Origin: an uncultured bacterium
Lineage (GTDB): Bacteria > Acidobacteriota > Aminicenantia > Aminicenantales > Saccharicenantaceae
DNA: 64,000 bases
Direction: 5' to 3'
NCBI GenBank assembly: GCA_937920515.1
Contig: CALEUG010000020.1
Location: forward strand, 62,001 to 126,000
The stretch's first letter is position 1, and the number at the start of each line of letters is the position of its first letter. The position numbers and the translations under genes were made by a program. Positions 14,524-24,513 of the stretch are shown here, in pieces. Under the pieces are notes generated by a model. The model did not search any database and was not told the DNA's origin. It saw only the letters and a program-made list of their open reading frames with translations.

Positions 14524-14654
14524 GCTATCCACCTTTTTTGTGACCGGGCCAGGTTCCGGTTATGAATTGAATCGACCCGAATACTGGTTTAAGGATGTTA
14601 GTAACCATAGCTTATTTCCTGACCTTAAGGCCTTTTCTTGAGTTAAGCCGGACC

Positions 14655-15833
14655 TTATTCCAGGGCCTCGATTCCGGGCAGCGTTCCATAAGCCACGAAC
14701 TCCAGAGAAGCGCCGCCCCCGGTGGAGATGTGGCTTATTTTTTCGGCCAGGCCAGCCTTCTGGATGGCTGCTATGGAATCACCGCCGCCGACTACCGACA
14801 GGGCACCGGACTCGGCCACGGCCCTGGCGATTTCCACGGTTCCGCGGGCGAAGGCCTCCACCTCGAACACGCCCAGCGGACCGTTCCAGAAAATGGTCAA
14901 GGCGGACTTGATCAGGTTCCCGTACTCGGCCACAGTCCGGGGCCCGATGTCCACGGCCATCAGCTCTTCCGGAAGAGGATAGCTGTCAGCGACGGCGGCT
15001 GGCTCCTGGCTGTCGATGGAAACGGCCAGCACATGGTCCAGGGGCAGCAGCAGCCTCACTTTATTTTCTTCAGCCTTTTTCATAATCTGGCCGGCAATTT
15101 TCAGCTTGTCTTCTTCCACCAGCGATTTTCCCACTCCCAGGCCTCTGGCTTTAAGGAAGGTGTAGGCCATGGCTCCGCCTATGAGCAGGACATCAGCCTT
15201 ATTTACCAGGCTTTCCAGGACCGGAATCTTGTCCTCTATCTTGGCCCCGCCCAGGATGGCCACAAAGGGCTTCCGGGGGTTGTCAGTGATTTTTTTCAGG
15301 TAATCCACTTCCTTTTTCAGCAGGTAGCCCCCCGCTTTCTCGGCAATAAATGAAGCTATGCCCACCACCGAGGCGTGGGCCCGGTGACAGGAACCGAAGG
15401 CGTCGTTGATGAACACCTGGCAGCCCTCGGCCAGCTGGCGGGAAAATTCCGGGTCGTTGTCGGTTTCCTGCTTGTAAAAGCGTACGTTTTCAAGAAGCAA
15501 CAGTTCTCCCTCTTTCAGCCCGGATTTGAGCATGTTCACCTCATCGCCGATAACATCAGGAGCCATGATGACGTTTGTTCCAGGAAGGAGCTGCCGCAGG
15601 CGCCCGGCCACGGGCTTCAAGCTCATTTTGGGATTGAACTGGCCCTTGGGCCGGCCCAAATGAGAAGCCACCACCAGTCTGGCTCTGTTCTGCAGCAAAT
15701 AATTTATGGTAGGGAGCGAGGCCTGAATTCTGGTGTCATCCCTGATGTTCAGGTTTTCATCAAGGGGGACGTTAAAATCCACCCGCAGGAAGACAGTTTT
15801 GCCTTTGACTTCAATTTCTTCCAGGAATTTCAT
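14655..15833 (-). CDS. pgk: Phosphoglycerate kinase
   Basis: A 392-residue, two-domain enzyme transferring phosphate from 1,3-bisphosphoglycerate to ADP. N-terminal substrate residues are in 'FLRVDFNVPL' and 'ASHLGRPKG'. The C-terminal nucleotide domain includes 'ILGGAKIEDKI' and the closing 'STGGGASLEF'. Length is normal. A G-rich ribosome site precedes the ATG. It follows gap after an 18-base gap, so the two are co-transcribed. Confidence 0.97.
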   Translation of the reverse strand: MKFLEEIEVKGKTVFLRVDFNVPLDENLNIRDDTRIQASLPTINYLLQNRARLVVASHLGRPKGQFNPKMSLKPVAGRLRQLLPGTNVIMAPDVIGDEVNMLKSGLKEGELLLLENVRFYKQETDNDPEFSRQLAEGCQVFINDAFGSCHRAHASVVGIASFIAEKAGGYLLKKEVDYLKKITDNPRKPFVAILGGAKIEDKIPVLESLVNKADVLLIGGAMAYTFLKARGLGVGKSLVEEDKLKIAGQIMKKAEENKVRLLLPLDHVLAVSIDSQEPAAVADSYPLPEELMAVDIGPRTVAEYGNLIKSALTIFWNGPLGVFEVEAFARGTVEIARAVAESGALSVVGGGDSIAAIQKAGLAEKISHISTGGGASLEFVAYGTLPGIEALE

Positions 15834-15851
15834 GTTTTACCCCCCCGGGGT

Positions 15852-16871
<1,020 letters not shown>

Positions 16872-16910
16872 TTAATTTTCAAGTTATAAATAAAATTAAT
16901 TTAAAAAAAT

Positions 16911-16923
16911 CTATCATAGATAG
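16911..16923. promoter_or_regulatory. Palindrome CTATC-N3-GATAG upstream of gap
   Basis: A 13-base inverted repeat in the A/T-rich leader of the glycolytic operon, 55 bases before the gap start. On the minus strand TTGCTA, a 17-base spacer and TAGATT overlap it, so it would sit inside a promoter. It may be an operator; this is weak evidence from symmetry and position only. Confidence 0.3.
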
Positions 16924-17093
16924 CAGTTTTTAGCAACCACAATCAAACTGGCCGACCGGGTTTTATAACAACCCGCCTGCTCTTGGGGTAATACATTCAG
17001 AGTCGGGTCCTCTTCCATCGTTGAGGAATGACCACCTGTGGCTTTCTCCGCGCCGATTTTTTATGATAATATTCTTTAAGACCGAGGTGAGAG

Positions 17094-18680
17094 ATGAAAA
17101 TCCTGACTGCCGCCCAGATGAGAGAGATTGACCGGATAGCCATTGAAGAATTGGGCATTCCCGGACCGATTCTCATGGAAAACGCCGGGCTCCAGGTGAC
17201 GGCAATTCTTCGTAATGAACTGGGCCTGGAGTCCTGGATGAAAGTGGTGGTGGTGGCCGGCCGGGGAAACAACGGGGGAGACGGCCTGGTAGTGGCCCGG
17301 CATCTTCATAATCAGGGTGTGGATTGCCAGGTGCTACTCGTGGGAAGCCAGGCCGAAGTTAAAGGTGACGCTGCTTTGAACCTGCAGATAGCCAGCAGGA
17401 TAGGAGTTCCGATAATTGAAATCAGGGACGAAGCCGGCTGGAAGAAGGCCAGGAAGGTCCTTGGCCAAACGCCAATAATCGTCGATGCCCTTTTCGGGAC
17501 CGGTTTGAGCAGCCCGCTTGAGGGGTTATATGCCAGGGTGGTCCAGGATATCAACCACTCAGGTGCCTTTGTTCTATCGGTTGATATTCCCTCTGGACTG
17601 TCATCAGATACCTTTGAACTCATCGGTCCCTGCGTCCGGGCCGACCTGACCGTCGCCCTGGGCGCCCCGAAGGTGGCTCATCTTTTCCCGCCGGCCGAAG
17701 AATATGTCGGCGAGCTGGTGGTGGCCGATATCAGCCTTCCGCCTTTTCTCTTCGAGCGCCCGGGATTAAACCTGGAGCTGGTTGAGCTTGAGTCGCTGGT
17801 GCCCTATTTTCAGCCGAGAAGGCGGGACACTCATAAAGGCAGTTATGGCCACCTGCTGGTTATTGCCGGCTCCCGCGGTAAGACCGGGGCGGCGGCCATG
17901 GCCGGCCGGGCTGCCCTGAAAATGGGAGCCGGACTGGTCACCGTGGCCACGGCCGCCAGCTGTTTGCCGATAGTGGCCCGAAGCATGCCGGAACTGATGA
18001 CCGAACCCCTGCCTGAAACAGATTCGGGCAGTATTTCGGAAGAAGCGCTGGAGCGGGCCATGGAATTAGTTAAAGGTAAAGATGCCCTGCTCATCGGCCC
18101 CGGGCTTTCCACCCATCCTTCCACCGCCGCCTTTGGCCTGAAGCTACTGGCCGGACTCAAAAATTACAGAAATCCGGTGGTGGTCGATGCTGACGGCCTG
18201 AATATCGTGGCCACCAGTCCAGAGGTGCTGTCTTCTCTGCCGGGGAAAACTATCCTGACCCCACACCCTGGCGAATTTTCCAGGCTCTGCGGCCTCAGTA
18301 CTGCTGAAATCCTGAGAAAGCGTCTGGAAATAGTCCCGGAATTTGCCAGAAAGCATAAACTGCACCTGGTTTTGAAAGGCTACCGGACACTGATTGGCTC
18401 TCCGGAAGGGAAGGTCATGGTCAACCCGACCGGAAACCCGGGAATGGCTTCGGGTGGAACCGGCGATGTCCTGGCCGGCCTTCTGGCCTCAGAAGCAATG
18501 CAGGTGAAAGATATTCTTCAGGCCGCCGTCAACGCGGTGTTTATTCACGGGCTCAGCGGGGACCTGGCAGCGGAAAAAGTGGGGGAAAAGAGCCTGACCG
18601 CCACGGACCTTATCAAGTTCCTGCCGGCAGCTATCAGGTTCTTGACCAGCGGTGGGGAAGATGACTCAGAAATCAGTTGA
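17094..18680 (+). CDS. nnr: Bifunctional NAD(P)H-hydrate epimerase / ADP-dependent dehydratase
   Basis: A 528-residue fusion that repairs damaged NAD(P)H hydrates. The N-terminal YjeF_N/NnrE domain (about 1-215) has 'GRGNNGGDGLV' and 'VDALFGTGL'. The C-terminal NnrD domain (about 225-520) is a ribokinase-like dehydratase with 'SYGHLLVIAGS', 'VDADGLN', 'LTPHPGEF' and the nucleotide loop 'GTGDVLAG' (about 455). GAGGTGAGAG precedes the ATG. The gene overlaps tsaE by 20 bases, so the two are translationally linked. This nnr-tsaE order is common in bacteria. Confidence 0.95.
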   Translation: MKILTAAQMREIDRIAIEELGIPGPILMENAGLQVTAILRNELGLESWMKVVVVAGRGNNGGDGLVVARHLHNQGVDCQVLLVGSQAEVKGDAALNLQIASRIGVPIIEIRDEAGWKKARKVLGQTPIIVDALFGTGLSSPLEGLYARVVQDINHSGAFVLSVDIPSGLSSDTFELIGPCVRADLTVALGAPKVAHLFPPAEEYVGELVVADISLPPFLFERPGLNLELVELESLVPYFQPRRRDTHKGSYGHLLVIAGSRGKTGAAAMAGRAALKMGAGLVTVATAASCLPIVARSMPELMTEPLPETDSGSISEEALERAMELVKGKDALLIGPGLSTHPSTAAFGLKLLAGLKNYRNPVVVDADGLNIVATSPEVLSSLPGKTILTPHPGEFSRLCGLSTAEILRKRLEIVPEFARKHKLHLVLKGYRTLIGSPEGKVMVNPTGNPGMASGGTGDVLAGLLASEAMQVKDILQAAVNAVFIHGLSGDLAAEKVGEKSLTATDLIKFLPAAIRFLTSGGEDDSEIS

Positions 18681-19128
18681 GCTGAAAGTAAGGACCTGCT
18701 CCGAGGAAGAAACTTTGCGACTGGCCGAAAAGCTGGCCGGCCAGCTCACCGGGGACGAGTTGATACTCATCAGCGGAGAGCTGGGAGCCGGGAAGACTGT
18801 TTTTGTCAGAGGCCTGGCTGCCGGCCTGGGAGTAAAGAGCCTCGATTCGGTCTGCAGTCCTTCTTTCACCCTGGTTAACATTTACCGCGGGAAGGTGGAC
18901 CTTGTTCATGTTGACCTGTACCGGCTGGAAGACCCGGAAGAGATTGCCGACCTGGGGCTGGAAGATTATCTGGGAAGCGGAGTCATGGCCGTGGAATGGG
19001 CAGAACGACTGCCCGCGGATTTTCAAACCGAAAGGATGGTAGAAATTTTAATCGCTGTTGAATCCGATGACAGCAGGGTTATCAAGATCAAAACTTCGGA
19101 TGTTTACCTCAGCCTTGAGGATAAATAA
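18661..19128 (+). CDS. tsaE: tRNA threonylcarbamoyladenosine biosynthesis ATPase TsaE
   Basis: About 155 residues. The Walker A motif is 'GELGAGKT' (about residue 41), and the family's 'SPSFTLVN' and Walker B 'HVDLYRL' follow. 'AVEWAERLP' closes the core. TsaE drives the TsaB-TsaD complex that makes t6A37 on tRNAs reading ANN codons. The start is taken as the ATG at 18661, inside the end of nnr; an in-frame GTG three codons upstream is an alternative. TsaB and TsaD are not in this window. Confidence 0.95.
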   Translation: MTQKSVELKVRTCSEEETLRLAEKLAGQLTGDELILISGELGAGKTVFVRGLAAGLGVKSLDSVCSPSFTLVNIYRGKVDLVHVDLYRLEDPEEIADLGLEDYLGSGVMAVEWAERLPADFQTERMVEILIAVESDDSRVIKIKTSDVYLSLEDK

Positions 19129-19179
19129 AATTAATTATCTGGAATACTGGAATAAAAGACTGGATGAAAGGAAACCTTA

Positions 19180-19707
19180 ATGAAAGACCTGAAATCGCTC
19201 ATCGTTGACGTGCCTGATTTCCCCAAGCCGGGAATTGTGTTCAAGGATATAACCCCGGTAATTCAAGATGCCAAGGCCTTTAACCTGGTCATCGACCTGA
19301 TGGCCGAAGTGGCCAGAAAATATTCGCCGGAGAGGGTGGCCGCAATCGAGTCCAGGGGGTTCATTTTTGGAGCGGCTCTGGCCAGGGAGCTGCGCACCGG
19401 GTTCAGCCTGATCAGGAAGAAAGGCAAATTGCCGCGGCAGACGCTGAGCCTCCGGGCGCCGAATGAATATGCCGTGGAATATTTCGAGGCCCACCTGGAC
19501 AGTATCCTTCCCGGGGAAAGGGTGGTTATAGTTGATGACCTCATTGCCACCGGTTCTTCGGCCATCAGCGCTATTGAACTGGTGCAGAAACTGGGTGGCC
19601 GGGCAGTGGCTTTCCTGGCCCTGGTGGAGCTGACCGCTCTGGAAGGAGTTAAGAAAATTTCGGAAGCTAAGGCCGATGTTCCGGTCTTTACCCTGGTCAA
19701 GTTTTGA
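19180..19707 (+). CDS. apt: Adenine phosphoribosyltransferase
   Basis: A 175-residue enzyme converting adenine and PRPP to AMP in purine salvage. The PRPP-binding motif is 'RVVIVDDLIATGSSA' (about residue 117). The N-terminal 'VPDFPKPGIVFKDITP' and 'AIESRGFIFGAALA' are typical. Length is exactly in family range. It is followed 153 bases later by a purine permease gene on the same strand, fitting adenine uptake plus salvage. Confidence 0.96.
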   Translation: MKDLKSLIVDVPDFPKPGIVFKDITPVIQDAKAFNLVIDLMAEVARKYSPERVAAIESRGFIFGAALARELRTGFSLIRKKGKLPRQTLSLRAPNEYAVEYFEAHLDSILPGERVVIVDDLIATGSSAISAIELVQKLGGRAVAFLALVELTALEGVKKISEAKADVPVFTLVKF

Positions 19708-19860
19708 CCACCGGGCCCGGGGCGGGGCCGAAGGTTTTGATTCTTATTCTTACTTAAAGGTGTTGGGGGAACTGATGTTTAGGCCGGGCAGGCAGCAGCC
19801 GGCGCTCCCGGGACCTGCCGGCAGACCCGGGGCCACGAGAGTAACAATAAAGGAGGGCCG

Positions 19861-21195
19861 ATGACCGAAGCTCTGGAAAAAATTTTTCAGCTTCAGGCCA
19901 ACCAGACCGGTTTCAGGAAAGAATTGCTGGGCGGTCTGACCACCTTCATGACCATGTCCTACATCATCTTCGTCCAGCCAGCCATACTGGGTCAGACTGG
20001 TATGGATAAGGGAGCGGTGATGGTGGCTACCTGCCTGGTCAGCGCCCTGGCCACCCTGTTAACCGGTCTTCTGGCCAACTATCCGGTCGCTCAGGCCCCG
20101 GCCATGGGACACAACGTTTTTTTTGCCGTTACCGTCTGCGGTCTGATGGGATATTCCTGGCAGGTGGCTCTTGGAGCCAATTTTATATCCGGGCTTATTT
20201 TTACCGTTCTGGCCCTGTTCGGGGTGGCCGGGAAACTGGTGGAAATAATTCCCGACAGCCTGAAAAATGCCATTGCCGCCGGTATCGGTCTGCTGATTGC
20301 CCTGATAGGCCTGGAATATGCAGGCATCGTGGTCTCCACGCCGGGTGTGCTGGTGGGTCTGGGGGATCTGGGCAGTAAACCGGTCATCCTGGCCTTTGTT
20401 GGTCTCCTGGTAATCTCGATCCTGATGGCCTGGAGAGTGCCAGGGGCTCTTTTGTGGGGAATCCTGATAACCACGGCCGTCGGCCTGCCTCTTGGAGTGG
20501 TCAAGTACCAGGGAGTGGTGGCCACTCCGCCATCTCTTGCCCCGACCCTGTTCCGGCTGGACATTGCCGGCGCCCTGAAAAGCGGATTGATACCGATAAT
20601 TTTTGTTTTTTTCTTTCTTGATGTTTTTGATACGGTCGGGACCCTGGTCGGGGTCTGCGGCCCGGCCGGCTTCTTTAAGAACGGAAAACTGCCAAAGGCC
20701 AACCAGGCCATGCTGGCTGATGCTCTGGGAACTGTGACCGGGACTCTCCTGGGAACCTCCACAGTAACCAGCTACATTGAAAGCTCAACCGGAATAGCCC
20801 AGGGCGCCAGGACCGGGCTGGCCAACCTGGTGACTTCGGTGCTCTTCCTGGGTGCCCTGTTCCTGAGTCCGCTGGCCGCTATGGTGGGCGGGAGCTTTGT
20901 CTACAGGGACCAGGTACTCCACCCGGTAATAGCTCCTCCGCTGATTATCGTCGGCTTCCTGATGATGAAATCCGTGGCCCGGATAGACTGGGAAGACATC
21001 AGCGAAGCCATACCCGCTTTTCTGACGGTGGTGGTGATGCCGCTGGCGGTCAGCATCACCGACGGCATGGCCTTCGGATTTATCAGCTATTCCCTGATCA
21101 AGCTGGCCAGGGGCGAAGGTCGAAAAGTTCACTGGCTGGTTTACCTGATATCTTTCCTGCTGGTAATCAGGTATTTTATCAGGTATGTTAGCTGA
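19861..21195 (+). CDS. NCS2/AzgA-type purine (adenine/guanine/hypoxanthine) permease
   Basis: A 444-residue membrane protein with about 12-14 helices. AzgA-like signatures are 'TTFMTMSYIIFVQP' near residue 27, 'PAMGHNVFF' (about 80), 'FLDVFDTVGTL' (about 256) and 'TSTVTSYIESSTGI' (about 300). These transporters import purine bases with protons. GGAGG lies a few bases upstream of the ATG. Placement after apt supports a purine role. Within the AzgA group the exact base (adenine versus guanine/hypoxanthine) is not fixed by sequence alone. Confidence 0.92.
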   Translation: MTEALEKIFQLQANQTGFRKELLGGLTTFMTMSYIIFVQPAILGQTGMDKGAVMVATCLVSALATLLTGLLANYPVAQAPAMGHNVFFAVTVCGLMGYSWQVALGANFISGLIFTVLALFGVAGKLVEIIPDSLKNAIAAGIGLLIALIGLEYAGIVVSTPGVLVGLGDLGSKPVILAFVGLLVISILMAWRVPGALLWGILITTAVGLPLGVVKYQGVVATPPSLAPTLFRLDIAGALKSGLIPIIFVFFFLDVFDTVGTLVGVCGPAGFFKNGKLPKANQAMLADALGTVTGTLLGTSTVTSYIESSTGIAQGARTGLANLVTSVLFLGALFLSPLAAMVGGSFVYRDQVLHPVIAPPLIIVGFLMMKSVARIDWEDISEAIPAFLTVVVMPLAVSITDGMAFGFISYSLIKLARGEGRKVHWLVYLISFLLVIRYFIRYVS

Positions 21196-21306
21196 GGCCG
21201 GGTGCTTCTGGTCTGGAATTTTTAAAATTAATATGATGAGAGTTAACTTCGAACCCGGGAAGATGGCAGGCCGCGGGAAGTTTTTTGAAATCAGGGCTGG
21301 AGAAAT

Positions 21307-23076
21307 ATGTTGAAGAAACAGAAAAACTGGAAATGGCTTACTATTATTATTGTAGTAAGGTTTATGCTGGGCTGCGCGCCCGGGGTGAAAGTCCGGGACG
21401 AGGCTGCCCTTTTTCCCGGCGACCCAGACTGGGTCGAAAAAACCATCAGGAAAATGACCCTGGATGAAAAGATAGGTCAGCTGGTGGTGACCCGCTACAC
21501 CGGCGAATTTTTCAACCAGGACAGCCCCTATCTTAAAAACCTGGAAGAGCTGGTCAGGAAATACCATCTGGGCGGATTGATTCTGTTTGGCGGAGAAGCC
21601 CTGGAAACTGCCTATTTTACCAACCATTTTCAGAAACTGGCCAGAATTCCCCTGCTCATTGCTTCTGACCTGGAAAGGGGAGCGGGCAACCAGGTGACAG
21701 GGGCCACCCTTTTTCCGCCGCTGATGGCCCTGGGAGCGGCCGATTCAGAAGAGCTGGCTTACGAGATGGGCCGGATTACAGCCATTGAAGGCCGGGCCCT
21801 CGGAATCCACATGACCTACGCTCCGGTTGTTGATGTTAACATTAATCCCGACAATCCCATCATCAACACCCGCTCGGTAGGGGAAGACCCGGAGCAGGTG
21901 GCCAGGATCACCCGGGCCTTTATCAGGGGTTGCCAGGGACACGGGATGATGGCCACGGCCAAGCATTTCCCCGGGCACGGCGACACCGACCAGGATTCAC
22001 ACAGCCTGCTTCCGGTGATCAAAGCCGACCAGGACCGCTTGCAGAGGGTTGAACTTTACCCCTTTCGAGCAGCCATAGAAGCCGGGGTGGCCTCCATCAT
22101 GACGGCTCATCTTTACATCCCGGCCCTTGAGCCCGAGGAAGGCCTGCCGGCCACTCTGTCCCCGCGCATAATGACCGACCTGCTCAGGAAGCAGATGGGA
22201 TTTAAGGGGTTGATAGTTACCGACGCCCTGGAGATGCGTGGCATCACCGGCTATTTTGGAGACGAAGAAGCTGCTCTCAGGGCAATAAAGGCCGGGGTGG
22301 ACCTGCTGCTTCTGCCACTCGACCCGGTAAAGGTCATAGAACGACTCAAGCAGGCCGTAAGAAGCGGAGAGCTGCCTTTAAGCCGGGTGGAAGAGTCTCT
22401 GAGGCGTGTCCTTCTGGCCAAGACCAGGCTGGGTTTGAATCGCCAGCGCTATGTCAGCCTGGAACGGCTTCCTCTGGTCCTGGGAAAACAGGAATTCAGG
22501 GACATCGCCAGAAAGGCTTTTGCCTCAGCCATTACCCTGGTTAAGAATGAAGGTAACCTGCTGCCGATTAAAAAGGATAAAAGAATCGTGCTCCTGTCAC
22601 TCAGCAGCGACCCCGGAGATTATTATGCCGGGCGCCGGATAGCGGCTGAAATGACCAGCCGCCTTCCAGGCACCCGGGTTTTCTACGCTGACGGCGATAC
22701 CGGAAAGGAAAGGCTGGAGGAAGCCCGGTCAGCCGCTTCCCGGGCTGACCTGGTGGTGGCTGCCCTGTTCTCCAGTCTGAGGTCAGGCAAGGGCACGGTT
22801 GACCTGGAACCGCTTCAGGCTGAATTTATCAGAGAGCTTAAAGCGGCCGGGGTTCGGGTGGTGGCTCTCTCTTTTGGCAGCCCCTATTTTCTCAGGCATT
22901 TCCCGGAAGTGGACGGCTACCTGTGCCTTTACCGCAACACGCCCGAAACCCAGGAGCTGGCGACCATGGCCCTTTTCGGTGAAATCGCGATTTCCGGCCG
23001 GCTGCCGGTGTCGTTGCCGGGGCTCTATCCGCGCGGCCACGGCCTGGTCCTGGGTAAAATCGAGGAGGCAAGATGA
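21307..23076 (+). CDS. Glycoside hydrolase family 3 protein (beta-N-acetylhexosaminidase-like)
   Basis: A 589-residue secreted enzyme. The N-terminal hydrophobic segment ends at 'FMLGC', so it may be a lipoprotein, although the lipobox is weak. The GH3 barrel carries 'KHFPGHGDTDQDSH' (about residue 219), the NagZ-type loop with the His-Asp dyad. The nucleophile aspartate is in 'IVTDALEMRGI' (about 305). A second alpha/beta domain of about 200 residues follows, which short NagZ proteins lack. It may release N-acetylglucosamine or another sugar in the periplasm. It overlaps the aldo/keto reductase start by four bases (ATGA). Confidence 0.88.
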   Translation: MLKKQKNWKWLTIIIVVRFMLGCAPGVKVRDEAALFPGDPDWVEKTIRKMTLDEKIGQLVVTRYTGEFFNQDSPYLKNLEELVRKYHLGGLILFGGEALETAYFTNHFQKLARIPLLIASDLERGAGNQVTGATLFPPLMALGAADSEELAYEMGRITAIEGRALGIHMTYAPVVDVNINPDNPIINTRSVGEDPEQVARITRAFIRGCQGHGMMATAKHFPGHGDTDQDSHSLLPVIKADQDRLQRVELYPFRAAIEAGVASIMTAHLYIPALEPEEGLPATLSPRIMTDLLRKQMGFKGLIVTDALEMRGITGYFGDEEAALRAIKAGVDLLLLPLDPVKVIERLKQAVRSGELPLSRVEESLRRVLLAKTRLGLNRQRYVSLERLPLVLGKQEFRDIARKAFASAITLVKNEGNLLPIKKDKRIVLLSLSSDPGDYYAGRRIAAEMTSRLPGTRVFYADGDTGKERLEEARSAASRADLVVAALFSSLRSGKGTVDLEPLQAEFIRELKAAGVRVVALSFGSPYFLRHFPEVDGYLCLYRNTPETQELATMALFGEIAISGRLPVSLPGLYPRGHGLVLGKIEEAR

Positions 23077-24068
23077 AATACAAGAATCTCGGTCAAACCG
23101 GAGTTAAAATTTCGGAACTCTGCTTTGGAACCATGTCCTTTGGAGCCGAGGCCGACGAAAAAACCTCGGCCGAAATGTTTGCTTACTGCCGGGAAAAAGG
23201 CATCAATATCTTTGATTGCGCCGACCTTTATGCTAAAGGCAGGTCCGAAGAAATCCTGGGACGGCTGATAAAGGACTGCCGGGAAGAAGTGCTGATCACC
23301 AGTAAGGTTTATTTTCCCACCGGACCCGATATTAACGCCATGGGGGCCAACCGCCGGCATATAATGTACGCGGTCGAGGGCAGCCTGCGGCGCCTGGATA
23401 CGGACCGGATCGATATTTATTTTATTCACCGCTTTGATGATATTACCCCACTTGAAGAGACCCTGCGGGCCCTGGACGACCTGGTGCATCAGGGAAAAAT
23501 TCTCTACATCGGCCTGAGCAACTTCAGCGCCTGGCAGGTGGAAAAAGCCATAGGCCTGGCCACTCTCCACGGCCTGGCCCCGGTGGCCTGTATCCAGCCC
23601 ATGTATAACCTGGTCAAGCGCCAGGCCGAGGTGGAGATTCTGCCCATGGCCGAAGCCGAAAAGCTGGGTGTCCTGGCCTACAGCCCCCTGGCTGCCGGGT
23701 TGCTTTCTGGAAAGTATGGCAGGGACAGAAGGCCGGCTTCCGGGCGGCTGGTAGAAAATAGAATTTACCAGGTTCGTTACGGCCAGGACTGGAGCTACGA
23801 GGTGGTTGAGAAATTTACAGAATTTGCCAGGGAACATGGTTATAACCCGGTCAGCCTGGCCATCGCCTGGGTGGGCAGCCATCCGGCGGTTACCGCTCCG
23901 ATCATCGGTGCCAGGAATGTTAACCAGCTCCGGGAGGGCGTGGCCGCGGCCGAGATTGAAATAACCGAGGAACTGCGGCAGGAAATTTCCAGCCTGTCAC
24001 CGGAGCCGCCCCCGGCCACCGACCGCTCCGAGGAAAAAACCGAAACCCGCTTTCCGATTCGCCGCTGA
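23073..24068 (+). CDS. Aldo/keto reductase
   Basis: A 331-residue NADPH-dependent (beta/alpha)8 barrel. 'LGQTGVKISELCFGTMSFG' opens the protein. The catalytic tetrad is represented by Asp in 'IFDCADLYAKG', the Tyr of that segment, Lys in 'ITSKVY' and His in 'YFIHRFDD'. The NADP-binding C-terminal region includes 'APIIGARNVNQL'. Translation is coupled to the GH3 gene by ATGA overlap. It may reduce a sugar-derived aldehyde or ketone released nearby, which is inference; the substrate is not predictable. Confidence 0.9.
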   Translation: MKYKNLGQTGVKISELCFGTMSFGAEADEKTSAEMFAYCREKGINIFDCADLYAKGRSEEILGRLIKDCREEVLITSKVYFPTGPDINAMGANRRHIMYAVEGSLRRLDTDRIDIYFIHRFDDITPLEETLRALDDLVHQGKILYIGLSNFSAWQVEKAIGLATLHGLAPVACIQPMYNLVKRQAEVEILPMAEAEKLGVLAYSPLAAGLLSGKYGRDRRPASGRLVENRIYQVRYGQDWSYEVVEKFTEFAREHGYNPVSLAIAWVGSHPAVTAPIIGARNVNQLREGVAAAEIEITEELRQEISSLSPEPPPATDRSEEKTETRFPIRR

Positions 24069-24513
24069 CCGCGGCGGGGTTGAGCTTTTGATTCTGGCCT
24101 GGAATCAAACTTTAGTTCATCAATAGCTTAAAGAAGGGACGCCCGTTTTATTCTGGTGGCCCCTTGGCCTTTTTTTATCTATTCTTAAACCTGGAGACTT
24201 GGGGACGGGGCTGTTAATTATATATCGCCAGAGCTCTATTTTGGCTGGGCAGTGACTGTTATCCGGGATGATGACGACCGAGCCGGGAATCGGGTCTGCC
24301 TAAAAAGGCTGGTCCTTTTACTCCGGGTAAAAATGGTTTTAATGCCGTGCTTACAAACAGCCATAACAGCTTACAGCTAATTTGCCATTTTTTGACCTGG
24401 TTAGCCCTTTAAAATCATCTCCCCCTTATTGGTGCCTTTCTGTTCTTTGGCCCGGGCGATGGCTTCAGGCCTGTAACTCCAGGTGCCCTGCCCCCTGGCT
24501 CCTTGAAGAATTA
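24069..24513. other. Gene-free interval between convergent genes
   Basis: 445 bases between the aldo/keto reductase and the M14 peptidase, whose 3' ends face each other. A small GGCC-CCTT-GGCC hairpin followed by eight T (24158-24177) could end the plus-strand unit. An AAAAGG/CCTTTT hairpin at 24303-24319 with a T run on the minus strand could end the M14 gene. Both are short and weak. I see no RNA gene and no credible coding frame. Confidence 0.4.
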